DNA of 64,000 nucleotides from Malus domestica (GCF_042453785.1 NC_091664.1:16775001-16839000); one strand, 5' to 3'. Counted from the stretch's first letter, positions 1-12,496 are shown. The notes: generated from the sequence alone by a model not told the origin. Numbers and translations are program-made.

Positions 1-2
1 CA

Positions 3-176
3 CAGTCAAAGAATCCCATTGTGGTTGATGCGGTCCATTTCCCTTTGCTACCTGACGAAAATCCTCAAACCCCTTGTTGTGTTCCTCCTTTATTTCAACC
101 TTTCCCTCTAGGGAACGCTAATACAACTCAATATGACCGTGACGCTTCTGTGGCAATTGAAAATTTAGGAATGTGA
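3..176 (+). CDS. Possible C-terminal end of an unidentified protein (partial at window edge)
   Basis: A reading frame is open from the first bases of the window to a TGA at 174-176, about 57 codons. The encoded tail is rich in proline and aromatic residues and ends in VAIENLGM. I do not recognise the family. A frame of this length can occur by chance, and a minus-strand frame lies close by at 203-394, so this may not be coding. The 5' part, if any, is outside the window. Confidence 0.25.
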   Translation, partial: QSKNPIVVDAVHFPLLPDENPQTPCCVPPLFQPFPLGNANTTQYDRDASVAIENLGM

Positions 177-399
177 TCCTTGGTTGAGCCATTGTTTTCT
201 GCTTACCATTGAGGTCCACATGATCTTTTTTTTTCCTTCATTAACTTGTGGTTCCAATTCTCAGAGACACCCGTCTTATAATCGAGTCTCCAACAGACCT
301 GATCTATATTTTCTAGCGGCGTTTCCAAGTCGGCATAGCTAAACCATGATGTAGGATTTGCCTTGGGTAACCATGGAAGTGGAGGAGGTTCCATGTTAT

Positions 400-1720
400 A
401 CCACCATGGAACTCGGTGTTAAAACCCTCAATTTCATGTATAAACTTGGACATGTTAGTGTTGTGAATTGTTTTGGCTCTCTGAAAATTGGAATGGCTTT
501 TTTGGTATGAGTTAATGGTTATGGCAAATAAGTGTGAGAACCCTATTTATAAAAGTGTAACACTAATGTGGTAGAAAACTCATTAGGTAAAAGAGGGATT
601 GTGTTGAAACTATTTGTGTGGTGAGGATTTGATGCATGTGACCTACAAAAGTTGTAGGAATCCCCAAACACCTTTTTTGTCCCTCCTGCTATTTCTTATA
701 ATATAATATAGGTTAGGGAAATTGATCAGTGGCGGAGCCACATAGATGGCAGGGTTGTTCCAAGTCCATCCTACAATTTTTATACTATATATCAATTGTG
801 TGCAAGTTTAAACAATATTTAGTGTCATGTCAGTTGGTGAGTATTGTTTGGTAGTTTCAACAAAACATGGGTTTGAAACTAGATGGTTTTTACATCTTTT
901 TTTGTTTATTTTTTTTTTCTAAACCCAGTCTTATGTTTTACCATATAAAATTTAATTCCTTTTTGGTTCAATACAATTTAGAGGAAGATCTAATTATGTT
1001 GAAAGAAAATGTCATAGTAATATAGTTTTAAGTCATGACTTTAATTTTTATTTGAATTTAATGCAGTAATTTTTTCATTAAAGCTGTAAACAAGTTTTGT
1101 TTTTATGATATAATCGACTCAATACTAATTTTTCATATATACTTTAAAACCCCATCTTTCTTTTTTGACTAAAATTTACCATGGTAATGTGTCTTAGAAA
1201 TTCCATAAGCAGCTCCCTGCCCAAGGAATTTTTTACATATCATGTGCGTATAGTGTGCATACCATATGCATAGAGTGTACATATAATTCATGTATTTGTG
1301 TTCAATTATGATTATGATAACATGGTTTTGTATATATCACTAACAATTGGCCATTATTTTACAATTACTAACCTTATAATTAAAGTATTTGTGTTGGAAT
1401 ATGATTATAATAACATGGTTTTCACAATATGTGTAATCATGTGTGAAGTTACACCGTAACATTGGTGTACTAATATACATATGATTGTAGTGAAATAGAT
1501 TAATTATTTAATAAAGAAATAATATAACTATTTAATTAATTAATTGTAAATGATACGACTGTTGGGCATAACTGAACATTTGTAATGAACATAAAAAGGT
1601 GTAACTGAACAGTTGCATGCAAAGGGTATTTCATCTCTATATATTCACCAAATTCTGGTTCTTGTCAGAACCATTCAATTCCAATGTGTAATTGTTCACT
1701 TTGTCATATCTCTTACCCTT
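400..1720. other. AT-rich intergenic DNA, nothing recognised
   Basis: This stretch is AT-rich with many short homopolymer runs. I see no coding frame of note, no RNA gene and no clear terminal repeats. A TATA-like sequence on the minus strand near 546-556 is discussed under rejected items. Confidence 0.5.
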
Positions 1721-1721
1721 A

Positions 1722-2565
1722 GGCCTCGTTTGGCAGCTCGGACTGTACTGACTATTTCTGTCGGATAGGATAAATAGTCACCGGATAGTACTGACTAAAT
1801 TAGTCGGGCGTTTGATACAGTATCGGACTAATGACCGTATTATTTATACTGTGTTTAGTATTATACCATATAGAAGAAATCATACTTAAAACAAAATTAA
1901 ACTTAAAATAAAATAAAAAACTGAAATCATCTATTTTTCCCCAAACATTGATTCAGCACCAATCTCCACTGCCAATCTCTACTGCCCAGACATTAAAAAA
2001 AACTGAAATCATGCAAAAGAAAAGCTATACTGCCAATCTCCACAGCTGGGCTTTGTTTAAGCCGAAACTCAAAAGGTAGTGAGGGAAAGAAAAAAAAAAT
2101 TTGACATCCTGGGCTTTGTTTGTAGGGGTCGGAGATGCAGCGGCGGAGAAGAGGGAGGGACATCCGGTAGCCAGAAGAAGATGCAGGGAGAGAAGAGCCT
2201 TGTTCTGGGTGGTTGGATGGAACCTAGTGGTGGTGGTGGTTCATGGTGGCCAGCGAAGGAATTAGGTTTTGGGATTTGTGGGAAGGAGGGGGAAGAACAG
2301 AGGGAGGGGAAACGAAGAAGAAGATGTTCATCTTAGTCGACGCCGGTGGTGGTCACTGCCAACCAATCGCCATGAGCACCATCAGTATCGCAGCGACTCA
2401 AAGGAAAGGGAACCGGACTAATAATCCACTCCTTTTGGAATGGTTTATTAAGAAGGTGTATACCCGACTATCCTATCCGATTGCATAAATTAGTCCGGCG
2501 ACTATTTAGTACAAGAGGACACCAAACAACCGGGTCTGTACTATTAATCCTATCCGCTTCCTTAT
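1722..2565. mobile_element. Degraded small DNA transposon / MITE-like element
   Basis: The left end begins GGCCTCGTTTGG and is followed by repeated subterminal motifs such as CGGATAGGATA and TAGTCG. On the right, the motifs CCTATCCG, GACTATTTAGTAC and ACACCAAACAAC appear in inverted orientation between about 2465 and 2565. This layout fits plant MITE families with the end GGCCTCGTTTGG. The inner part is GA-rich and has only shadow frames. I could not fix the right end or find a convincing target-site duplication, so the superfamily (hAT or PIF/Harbinger) and exact length are open. Confidence 0.45.
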
Positions 2566-2644
2566 TGTCCAAGATACAAACCATCTATTTAAGTTGTCTT
2601 CTCAAGGGCTTGTGTTTTATTTCAAAACCATAAGTTCAAAAAAG

Positions 2645-3393
2645 ATGAAGAAAGCCAAAACCACCTCAACGCCCATACAATCTCTTCCTGACGAACTTCT
2701 TGTCCAAAAACTAATGAAGGTTGTTTCCCGGTCTTTAAAATACCTATTTATAGCAAAGATGGTGTGCAAGAAGTTCAACCAAATCATCCATGATCACCGT
2801 ATATTCGAACTCATCAACATTAGGGAATTTGAAGGCTTCAACCCCTTTACTTCATGGAGCAATAATGAAGATGTCTCCAAGTTCTTGAAACGTTGCGTGG
2901 AGTGAGGCAATTCCAACGCCCTGTACATGCTAGGGATGGCATACGTCTTTCAAAACAGTAATAAGGAAGTCGGAATTGAGGCTCTAAAGATGGCAATCTC
3001 AAAGGGTCATGAAGTAGCAACGTATATCTAAGGTGTCATCTTGGTGTGCTACGCAGGGAGGAAAGGGGAATTCCAAGCATGAAAGTCTCAAGCTTTTGTA
3101 TTCTCAACCCTCACATATTAAGACAGTTAAGCATAATGGAATGTCAAGATATGGTTCACCGGTATTTGTCAAGCCTTTGGGTAAACAGGGAAGTAATAGG
3201 TGAAATTTTACAATTTCACGATCACATTGCTGCCATGAAAGCATGCAGAGACTGTGGAAGTCCACAGGGTCCTTTCACAATCCGATCGCATTGGAATTTC
3301 TTTGACCATGAAAATTTCAGTAACTATAATTCCTACATATGGCATCAGGAAGTAAATATATTTTGTGATAAATTATGTGGTAAAGATTGGTAA
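2645..3393 (+). pseudogene. F-box protein pseudogene (At2g35280-like family)
   Basis: The frame starts MKKAKT at 2645. Residues about 11-60 carry an F-box-like pattern (SLPDELLVQKLMKVV, then KMVCKKFNQII). A TGA at about 2903-2905 interrupts the frame. The downstream sequence in the same frame, including LYMLGMAYVFQ and EALKMAISKGHEVA, resembles the Sel1-like middle of this plant F-box family. A second stop follows near 3029, and the reading then moves to another frame at about 3046-3110. The C-terminal part there has the spaced cysteines CRDCG and IFCDKLCGKDW, ending at 3393. Two stops and a frameshift make it a pseudogene. In intact members the F-box recruits targets to SCF ubiquitin ligases. 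Assignment to the At2g35280-like group rests on remembered pattern, not a search. Confidence 0.6.
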
Positions 3394-3649
3394 ACTAAAT
3401 TAGTTTATTTTGGTTTAATTTGCTTGTAATAGTTGCGTTTAAATTGCAACACATCGTTTTTTTGTTCCTTTACTTTTCTAATGTACTTTTTTTACTTCCA
3501 AATTATATGGTCTTTCTATTTTTCATTTTTTGCAAAAAAAAAACCATCAATTTATGATAGTTATGGACGAAACCCAAGGTGTCATCATTACCATGCAAGT
3601 ATATCTACCTTGTTGTGGGAGCATGATTTTCCAGGGCCGGAGTAAGGCT

Positions 3650-5480
3650 TATTCGAATACTATTAACTCAAAAGTCCGGTCGTGGACTCACCAACTCTGA
3701 ACATAGCTGTATTAGATGGAGCAGGGTACCACCATCACTCAACTCTAAGGCAATAGGCAAAGTCCACGAAACAACGCTAGATGACCATGCTTATTCCGCA
3801 AGACACGTGATTTTATCGACATATGGACACAATAAAATCCTATAAGTCTTGGAGTTCTTACAATCTAGGGATAGGAGTGCACTACAAGTAATCACAACTC
3901 CTAAGAGGAAGCAACATCTACTTACTAGATATCTTCTAGGATTCTCCCAATTTAGAATAAGGATTCTATCTTAAAAAAGTGTCTCTCCCAGGGTATAAAT
4001 ACACCCATCTAGGGTTTCTACGGCAACGCAATCTATACACTTGAATTCTCTTACCTAGTGCTTGAGTCTAAAAGTCATTTACTAACTTGGCTGTCGGGTA
4101 GCTGTTTTTGCTGGTTGCTCAGGATTACAAGAATTTGTGCTCAGCTGCCACTCACAGAGGTGCACAGATTTGGTTCCAACAATTGGTAATATAATTGAGA
4201 GAGAACCTATATTCTTCTCGACCATACCATTCAATTCCATAAAGACCGCGCCCAAAAAGTAGTTGTTTGGGCAAACCATGAGCCCGGATGAAGGAGAGGC
4301 TTCTTTATTGACCAGTTCTGGGACGATGCCTTGAAGATACATACGTAAGTGAAAGACCTCAAAAAGAATTTACAAATCAAAGAAAAGTTGAAGCTTGCCG
4401 GCCTAAATATGAGAATGAAAATTGTAAAGGAGGCCCTCGCCGGATTAGAAAGTCCTATTCCACAATAGTTCATCTAGGAGCCCTAGAACATCTGACAAGG
4501 CTGCAAAAGATCGTTACTTTACCAACACTCAGGTAAGAAGTTCTTCCCATGCATCAATTGCATAAAAAGAAAACAAGAATATTTCAATAAAGTACAAAAA
4601 AGAAACAAGACGACCTAGGGAGAACCCCAGGTGAAATGTTCTTCAACCAGGCCAGGAATTGCTTACCCGCCTTCCAACGGCACCTTCGTCGTCAAGCTAC
4701 AAATCCAACACGTTATGGTCGGAAGAACTTAATCGATAATGGGTTAAAAATCAACGTCTTCTTCAAATGGGCAGCTATAAAGATGGCATCTTGGATGAAG
4801 TCAACTCAAGAAAATCTACTATCCAGACCCTTAGGGGGATTTTACTAAGCACGCTAGGGACAATACGTCTCATGGTTCAAGCAAAATCATTTGAGCATAT
4901 GATGACTTTCTATGTGATGGATAGCTCGTCTCCATACAAAGCTATCCTCAGCCGGGAGTGGTTACATGTCATGGGAAAGGTCCATTTTAATGACAGAATC
5001 CCATCTCGTTATCCCAGAATGTTACCAAGTAGTGAAAGATTCAACAACAAATAAATTGGAAGACCTATGCCAGAAGATGGAGTCTTCACTGCAGACGATT
5101 AAAGCCCTTGCAGACCGCTCAAGATGGCCTGAAACAAAGCCAATCACCACACGAACTACACGTGATTTGATTCCCTTCCCAAGATATGTAGGCAGTCCTC
5201 TCTGGACTCAATCGCAAAGCTACTTTCTGTGTGAAGACAAGTCCGCGAAGAACTCATTTCCTAATGCCTCACCATATGCTTATTGTCAAAAGTGCCCCCT
5301 TGTAAACGAACTTTACTTAGATCATGAATAAAGAGCATTTGCTTGTCTTAAATACGTGTTCTTTCTTTATTTTTTCCATGATGCGGAGAGTACCCTACTC
5401 GTTCAAAACAAGGCCCAAACTTTGAAAACGTCGCAACAATGCAAGTCTAAAAATGTTCAAAGTTACACTGTCAAATGAGT
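3650..5480 (+). mobile_element. Decayed Tat-like LTR retrotransposon remnant (LTR end, gag and protease pieces)
   Basis: The part at 3650-4180 looks like the end of a 5' LTR and leader: a TATA box (GGGTATAAATAC, about 3992-4003), a GGGTTTCTAC leader, and TTCCAACAATTGG near 4174-4186, where such elements have the LTR end and primer-binding site. Downstream frames at 4636-4848, 4767-5054 and 4966-5331 read as one damaged polyprotein split by frameshifts. Recognisable pieces are LIDNG (retropepsin-type active-site surroundings), TLGTIRLMVQAKSF, and YKAILSREWLHVM, which resembles the ILGREWL motif of Ty3/gypsy proteases. Reverse transcriptase and integrase are not visible. The copy is clearly dead. 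Tat lineage placement is inferred from the leader and protease style. Confidence 0.55.
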
Positions 5481-6500
5481 CTCCTTTAGCCCAATCTGTC
5501 TGGAACGATTAGCAACTTCGGAGACTTGAACCGCAATAAGTGAGGTAACAATTAGTGGGCTACGGATACGGGCATATGGCGCTTTTGACTCGGAAGTCCA
5601 TTGCAAAGTTTATGCAACTAGCAAGGTTGTGGATTATAACATTCATGTGTTTGTAAGAACCCGTACTGCCTAAAAAGATGTGCAAAGGAACAAAGAACGA
5701 CAGCGACTCAAATGTCCATAAAGGATTTCCATTTAGCCCAGCAAGGGCATAATCGTAATTTTCCAAAGTTGAGAAATAAATAATAAATTCAGGATGGGAT
5801 GTCACATATATAAAGCCTAGTTCTCTACTGTATTTTACAGATTTCAGATTATAGCAATTAAACTTCATTTTATTTTTTTGGTGTGTTTTAAGTTTTAGGC
5901 GCTGCTGGTATAAGGTTTATCAGATTATTTTGTTGCGTTCTTTCAATCCATTACATTTCGTGTTCAAACAATTTCCCCTTCTTTTAATATAGATCAGAGT
6001 AGTAATATCAATAAAAATAGGAGATTTTTATATAAACCGTTCAATATTATCTCTAAACCAAACTTAACAATTTTGCTCTTAATTTAAACAAAGAAAGGGA
6101 GAGAAGAAATTAAGTTTCTCATCCCTTTTTTTTTTTTTTCTATTTCATTGATTGAAATCTTATTCCTTTTTCATTTTTTATCAAGGTCCTTTGATTTTTA
6201 TCCACTTCATTATTTCAATATAAAATATTTACTTGTTAGCATATTTAAATTTATTTTCCAAATATATCCATTTAGTGTTAAAATGGTTACATTTGGTATA
6301 TTTATATTTATGTCTAAAATTTGTGTCATATATTTCTATTTTTAATTTGTACCCATTTTCAATTTGCAACCCCTTTTTTTTATTTTTTATTTTATACCAA
6401 TTTCCTTTCTAGTTTTATTTTGTACCTGTATATGTAATTTCATTTATACCCATATTTTTTAACTTTTATTTGTAGATATAAATTTTTTTACCTTTTATTT
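5481..6500. other. AT-rich repeat-like DNA, no gene recognised
   Basis: The sequence is AT-rich with long T runs near 6125-6145 and 6375-6400. The minus-strand frame at 5560-5868 has no recognisable motif. The left part may be the 3' continuation of the decayed element to its left. I see no terminal repeats that would define another element. Confidence 0.4.
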
Positions 6501-7478
6501 GAAGGAATTTTTTTGTCCTAACTAAGAACATGTGAGAATATTGAACATACAAGCATACAAATAAAGTAGGCATGCATTCAAAACAATTCTTTGACCAAAG
6601 AAATTCAAAGCCTAGTGTGGAGCCTAAAATAATCCCAAAAGTTCTAGAGGCGACACGTGGACTTTTCTCAAGAAAGACAAGATTGCCCTCAATAAATGGG
6701 CAAGCTTCTCAGACAATCCCACGCGCAGCTCACACTCCTGAAGGTCTCAGCAGCTGAATACAACTGCCCACAGCTCATCTGCCCTTGGCAAGGAAAAGTC
6801 AAAGATTAAAGATAAGGATTAATTACCCAAATCCTATCTTTAATACATTCCCAATTGAAGATTGACTCCATTCAAGTAAGTAATCCCTATTTAATTCAAT
6901 TAGGGATAATTACTTCATTATCTCAAGATATTATTTACTATTTAATATCTAGAGAATATTTCTCCATAAAACATTGGCCAATAGGGTGCCGCCATGTGTA
7001 GGGTAAAACCCTAACACTATGGCCGGCCCTCTCCCCTATATATACCCCATATTCTACCAACTTTTAGAAGCTTTTGCGACCCTAAAAAACCCTAAACACT
7101 TTACACTTCTTAGAGAAACTAACTAAGGCATCGGAGATCCATTGGCCTAACTCCCCCACCTCGTGGGCGCGTGAGGCTTAGGTCATTGATCAAAGGTGCT
7201 TATTGTTTTGCAGGTGCATTTTTGTCAAGACTGAAGACGGCGGAAATTTGCATCGACGCCTAGTATATGGTGAACCTAAAGACTCTTTGCAAAAGAAAGA
7301 AGAAAGTTTTAGCTTTTCTCATCCTTGAAGCTCATCCTTGTTTACACAAAGGATTCACCCAAGTGGAGGGCCTTCAAGACAGGTTCTTGCTCCTTGGTTC
7401 TTTCCTTTCTTCTTGGCTTTTTGCTCCTTGAATCTTTGCTCCTTTGCTTCTTGAGAATGTGAGGAAATGATCTCCTTG
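6501..7478 (+). repeat. Third, partial copy of the 0.9-kb module (same orientation as arm B), split by a solo LTR
   Basis: From GAAGGAATTT at 6501 the sequence follows the module at 10337-11220: TTGTCCTAACTAAGAACATG, then ACATACAAGCATACAAATA, then the run into AAAGCCTAG. It is broken at 6611-6615 by a solo LTR and resumes at 7259 with CCTAGTATATGGTGAACC. It ends near 7478 (GAGGAAATGATCTCC), where the sequence joins directly to the inverted arm A. Its left part therefore forms an inverted repeat with about 8070-8394. No coding frame is visible. Confidence 0.7.
6616..7258 (+). mobile_element. Solo LTR (643 bp) with 5-bp target-site duplication
   Basis: The insertion starts TGTGGAGCC and ends GCATCGACG. 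It is flanked by CCTAG on both sides (6611-6615 and 7259-7263). The right terminus would be CA in an intact LTR and reads CG here, a one-base change. A promoter-like TATA (CCTATATATACCCC, about 7033-7046) is followed by a leader with AACCCTAA-type sequence, as in Tat-like plant LTRs. The interrupted host repeat continues in register after the insert, which confirms the boundaries. It most likely arose by LTR-LTR recombination that removed the interior. Confidence 0.75.
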
Positions 7479-7480
7479 AA

Positions 7481-8394
7481 TCAATTCACAATCGATCGTT
7501 AAGAGTAACAATCGCCCACTGCTTCGCTAATTGGAACCTAATGGATCGTACACCGAGTAAGGATGAAAGTGAAGAAATATAAATGAGATAGATAAGCAAT
7601 TAAATGGTTTAATTGAGAATGGTCAAGATTAATTAATTAGTTAATTAATTTTACGAAAGGTTCGTATTGGGCTTTTAAGTTAGTTTTGGGCTTTGGGGTC
7701 CAAAAGGGTTTAGTCCACTAGGCCCATTATGTTTAAGTTGTATGACAACTAAAACAAATATGGGCAAATAGCCCAATCACTTAAGATGGCCGGCCAGAGC
7801 AAGGGTAGTGGGAAGTTTTGCTTAATTGCAAGTTTGCCACTCACCTAAGAAAAGAGATATAAAAGCATCTTTATAGCTTTTACCTCATTAGGGTTTTCTT
7901 GAGACAAAGATGAGAAACACTTTCTCTCTTTTTCTCTAAAGGAGGCCGGCCACTTAGCGAAGATATAGCTAGCAATCTTTTCTTCTCTAAGTCATCCATT
8001 TCATCTTCACACCTCATCCTTGGTGTGGAGACTTAGAGACACCAAATCTTTGGTGTTCTTAGAGATCATTTCCTCACATCCTCAAGGAGCAAAGGAGCAT
8101 CAAAAGGAAGAAAATCACAAGGAAGATCCAAGGAGCTAGGAGGTGACTTGAAGGCCCTCCACTTGGGTGAATCCCTTGTGTAAACAAGGATGAGCTTCAA
8201 GGGTAATGAATCTCTAAATCCTTCATTCTCTTTAATGTTGTTGAAGAGTCTCTTGGTTCACCATTCACTAGGCTTTGAAAGTCATGGGTTTTAGAATTGT
8301 TTTTGAATGCATGCCTACTTTAATATGTTAATAGTTTGCATATGTGTTCAAATATTCTCACATGTTCTTAGCTAGGACAAAATTTTTCCTTCAG
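7481..8394 (-). repeat. Arm A of a large inverted repeat (about 0.9 kb)
   Basis: The left end TCAATTCACAATCGATCGTT (7481-7500) is the exact reverse complement of 11201-11220. The right end, running to TTCTTAGCTAGGACAAAA near 8394, is the reverse complement of the region starting at about 10337. Shared internal landmarks in inverse order include the AACTTAAGTTAGT-type AT-rich block, GTTGTATGACAACTAAAAC, and TTGAAGGCCCTCCACTTGGG. The two arms carry scattered substitutions and indels, so this is an old duplication. No protein-coding content is recognised. Confidence 0.75.
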
Positions 8395-10336
8395 CAACAA
8401 TAATGAAAAGATCACACTTTAGCCATTTACAACCTTTGTAATTACCCATCTAGTTTGGCCTTTAGACATTGATGCCTCAAAAGAATATCATATTGGCACC
8501 ATTGGACTTAGTTAAGTAATTCCCACCATGCCAGTTCGAGTAAAGGTTCAAGAATGGCCTCAGAAGAATATCATATTAACGTACTTGTTACCTACCTTTA
8601 CTTCATCATATGTTTATAGGTTCCTCCTGAATGTAAACACATACTTTGTATACCCCAGAACTAGATGGATACGGTGTATGAGTCACAAACGATTGGAGCC
8701 TACCATGGTGGAATGCTCATAAAAGAGATGTTCAAAGCATCTTTTGCTTATCAACTTAATATTCGTTTTGTTGAGGGAGTAGTGTTAGGCTACATCAAGT
8801 TCATTTTAATATTATTAACAAGTCTTGGGCCTATCACAACCATTGGTCCAAGTTTATATGAATTATAATACTCCCATTGTTTTGATGAAACGAGCGAGAC
8901 TATATGGAACTACTAACTAATGCGAAGCATCCTCATATGGACTGTATAGTCATCTTAGGTCTTAGGATGATTATGAACCGTTTGATTTGATTCAACACGA
9001 GCCTTGTGTTGGACCTTGGGTCTAAGGTGGGTAGTCATTGATTTTAGTTACACATTTAATCTAATTAAACCTTTATTTCTCATTGGGCGTTGGGCCCAAC
9101 TATTCCAATTTTCATACAATTAAACAAAAGGGAATACTTGAAATAAAGAGAAGGGCTTACACCCTTTTACATCACAATTGAACTAATCAAATGACATTCA
9201 AATCTAAACTACTTAACTCATTCATGCATAATGTTAAGCGGTCAATCACATAACTCAATTATCATAGGCCTTTGGTTCATAATCATGCCGTTTCAAAATT
9301 AATCACATTAACTAAAAAAGCAACTTTAACAATTGGTTCTTGAATCCATAGAGTTTATTTAAATGGAGCTAAATTAAATGAAAATCAAATTCTCGTTAAA
9401 GAGACAAAACTATTTTGTTCTCTAGCTAATTTGGGTCAAAATGCAATAACCTCAACTATTACGCCATTATGCAAAACATAAACTTTTGGGAGTCACTTTT
9501 TAAAAACACAAAAGTTCACAACTTCATATAATTACTAGACCCCAAAATTTCAACAATTACGAAAAAAAAAACTTCGTTCAAGGAGCAAAAGAATTTGTCC
9601 TTTAATGATTTTGGGTTTTACGTAAACACATAAGCTTTCAGGTCAAAGTGCAAATACACAAAAGTATCAAAACTTTATGTTATTACATAGAAGTTCCAAA
9701 AGTGCAGCCATTGTAGGGGTGGCAAGTATTGGTGAGGGGTGGTCATGTGTGTGAGTTGATTTGCATGTTGAAGGAAGTGATTGGTGAGATAAGGTTGAAA
9801 AAAGTGATTAGTATGACTTTAAATAATAAAATACCAAACAAGTACACCAACCATGACTAACAAAAATTTCAAATAAACAACCAAACATTTTTGAACTCAA
9901 AACAACAAACTTTTTGTTCTTGGTATGAACATCAAGAACATTGAAGAACATCAATGAAAACTCATAAGAGCTCCATAAATGTTTTCACTCAATAAAACTC
10001 AAAATTTCACTACTCAAAAGAGGGTTAACATCCTAGGGTATTAGGGATTCCTAATGTTACTTTAAAACCTTTTTAACAAGACAAATATGAACCCAAAAAT
10101 CCACCCCATGGATTTAGCTGAATTTCTCCACAAACATGGCACCTAATTTTAGCTCCAAAATACATGCTTAAATGAATTGCATAAACAACTTTTGAGATGG
10201 CAAATTTTCTAACAAAATTTACATTCAAAGAAGTAAGAATAAAGCTTGTAACATTTACAACATTCAAAACATAAACTTTGAAAATACAAAACCCAAAAGG
10301 ATTCACCATACACTAGACCTAGGCACTTGATACCAC
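8395..10336. other. Spacer between inverted arms, copia-like noncoding remnant
   Basis: About 1.9 kb separates arms A and B. Two short frames at 8528-8722 and 8665-8868 have no recognised motif. The stretch near 8850-9080 (ATGGACTGTATAGTCATCTT, AACACGAGCCTTGTGTTGG, GCGTTGGGCCCAACTATTCC) has the style of noncoding parts of plant copia elements, from memory only. The rest is AT-rich. No primer-binding site, polypurine tract or target duplication could be assigned. Confidence 0.35.
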
Positions 10337-11220
10337 TTGAAGAAAACTTTTGTCCTAGCCAAGAACATGTGAGAATATTGAACATACAAGCATACAAATA
10401 ACTCTTAAAGTAGGCATGTATTCAAAAAAATTCTTTGACCCAAAGAAATTCAAAGCCTAGTATATGGTGAACCTAAAGACTCTTTACAAAAGAAAGAGGA
10501 TGAGCTTTTCTCACCCTTGAAGCTCATCCCTATTTATACAAGGGATTCACCCAAGTGGATGGCCTTCAAGTCACTTCCTTGCTCCTTGGTTATTTCCTTT
10601 CTTCTTGGTTCTTTGCTTCTTGTGGATGTGAGGAAATGATCTCCAAAAGTACCAAAGGTTTGGTACCTCTAAGTCTCCACACCAAGGATGATGATGTGAG
10701 GATGAAATGGATTACCTAGAGGAAGTTGGATGCTAGTGAACTCCTTTAGGAAGGCTGGCCTCTATAGAGAGAAAGAGAGAAAGCGTTTCTCTTATTTGCC
10801 TCAAGAAAACCCTAGTGAGAGAATGGCTATAAGATATTTTTAAACCACCTCACAAGTGAGTGACAAACTTGAAATTAAGCCAAGTTCACCCTCTCTTTAG
10901 TTTGGCCGGTTTTGGCTTTGTTTTTAGGCTAATTTCCCATTTAGTTTTAGTTGTCATACAACTTAAACTCAATGGGCCTTATGGACCAAAAACCCTTTTG
11001 GGCTCAGTAACCGGACACTAACTTAAAAGCCCAAAACAAACCTTTCGTATAATGTACTAACTAATTAATTAACCTTGACCATTCTCAATTAAACTATTTA
11101 ATTACTTATTCATCTCATTTATATTTCATCACATTCATATTTACTTGTTGTACGATCCATTAGGTTCCATTTAGCAAGGCAATAGGTGATTGTTACTTTT
11201 AACGATCGATTGTGAATTGA
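10337..11220 (+). repeat. Arm B of the large inverted repeat
   Basis: This copy runs from about 10337 (AGAAAACTTTTGTCCTAGCC) to 11220 (AACGATCGATTGTGAATTGA). It is inverted relative to 7481-8394 and parallel to the partial copy starting at 6501. With three copies available, this is the longest uninterrupted one in that orientation. It has no coding frame of note, so it looks like a non-autonomous element or an LTR-like unit rather than a gene. Confidence 0.75.
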
Positions 11221-12335
11221 AACCACATTTCAATTCTTCATTTGGTGAAGATTAGTGTTTGATAATTTTCAGGGCTTCCACAAACCATGAGTGACACCTA
11301 ACAGTATGTCATGGCTACCTAAGCTAAGTAGAAGTAGTTGGAGAACCTATCCAGCTACAGCTACATTGAAATATAGTCATTCTCTAATACAATACCCTTG
11401 ATCACATTGTTTAAGTGATAGTATGTTTCATGTATACTATCAAATGTGATACGTCTCTACATGATTCACTTGAATATGATTTAGAACATTCTTCCAAGTC
11501 ATATTCATATGTTTTTTTTCTTTCCAAAAACTCCCAAATCATATCTCAGAGTATTCTCCTTCTGCCATCAAAGATTAGAGATTCCTTGTTATGCATTCAC
11601 ATGCCTACATGACTAGATAGCTTAATCCCAACAATGACGTGGACATTCTCAATGGAATGCCTGACATGATCAAAGATCAAGGACCTAACCATCAGACAAC
11701 TATGATGCCTCAGGTCAAATGACTACTTTGCATATTGCAACTTATGAGTTCTTACATGTATGTTCGAACTCTCTTTTGATCGTTGTTCAGTGTACTCGAT
11801 TACCCTTTCGAGCACGTATGTGTTTGTCTTTGGTTCCAACACTAAATGACTTGAGACTAGTCATACTCACGCTTGAGTCAACATAACACATACTAACCTT
11901 AGCGGATTGTCAATGCCCAATTGACAATCTTATGTCTAGGAACGTTTTAGGAATGAATATAAGAGAAATGCCTCGTCAATCTAACTTACTTAGATCACTT
12001 CTCTCTAGAACAAATAAGTTCCTTGGATTCCCTTATTGCTTAAACACATGATACAATAAAAAGTGATTAACAATAAACTTTGCCCTTCGTTAAGTAATTA
12101 AAAATTTAATCATATTTCACAAAATTCAAATTTGAGAAGAAAAAAAAATTAAAAATACTTATATGGTATAAGCTTTTGCATGATTATGGGAGAAGTTATT
12201 AATTTTCATTATTAATTTCTTAATTAATTTTTAAATTTAACGTTTTGTCCTTTAGTCTAAGAATTTTTGGTCAACTATGGAACTGAACTTAAAAAAAAAA
12301 AAAACCTAAACCAAAGGTCTAAAACTCCAGCAATA
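11221..12335 (-). mobile_element. Probable copia-like retroelement noncoding remnant
   Basis: The minus-strand reading contains phrases typical of the region between pol and 3' LTR in plant copia elements: GGGATTAAGCTATCTAGTC, AGGCATGTGAATGCATAAC and GTCATTTGACCTGAGGCATC. No integrase or reverse transcriptase frame remains. Boundaries are uncertain on both sides. The call rests on the character of the sequence and memory of similar plant repeats. Confidence 0.35.
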
Positions 12336-12496
12336 ACTTACACGCCCCGACCCCAGTAACAAAAGTTACGAGGCCATGATGTGCTTGCCAACACTAAATT
12401 GACCATATAACTCCATTGTAAGATGACATCGTAAGATATTTGTGATGTGTAAGAATTTGAACAAAAATGTTCATTTATAATAAATCCAAAGCTACT

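Noticed and set aside
203..560. Minus-strand 63-aa frame (203-394) with a TATAAATAGGG-like sequence upstream at about 546-556.
   Set aside because: The promoter-like arrangement is suggestive, but the frame is short, has no recognisable domain, and an alternative upstream ATG reads another frame to an early stop. Not enough to call a gene.
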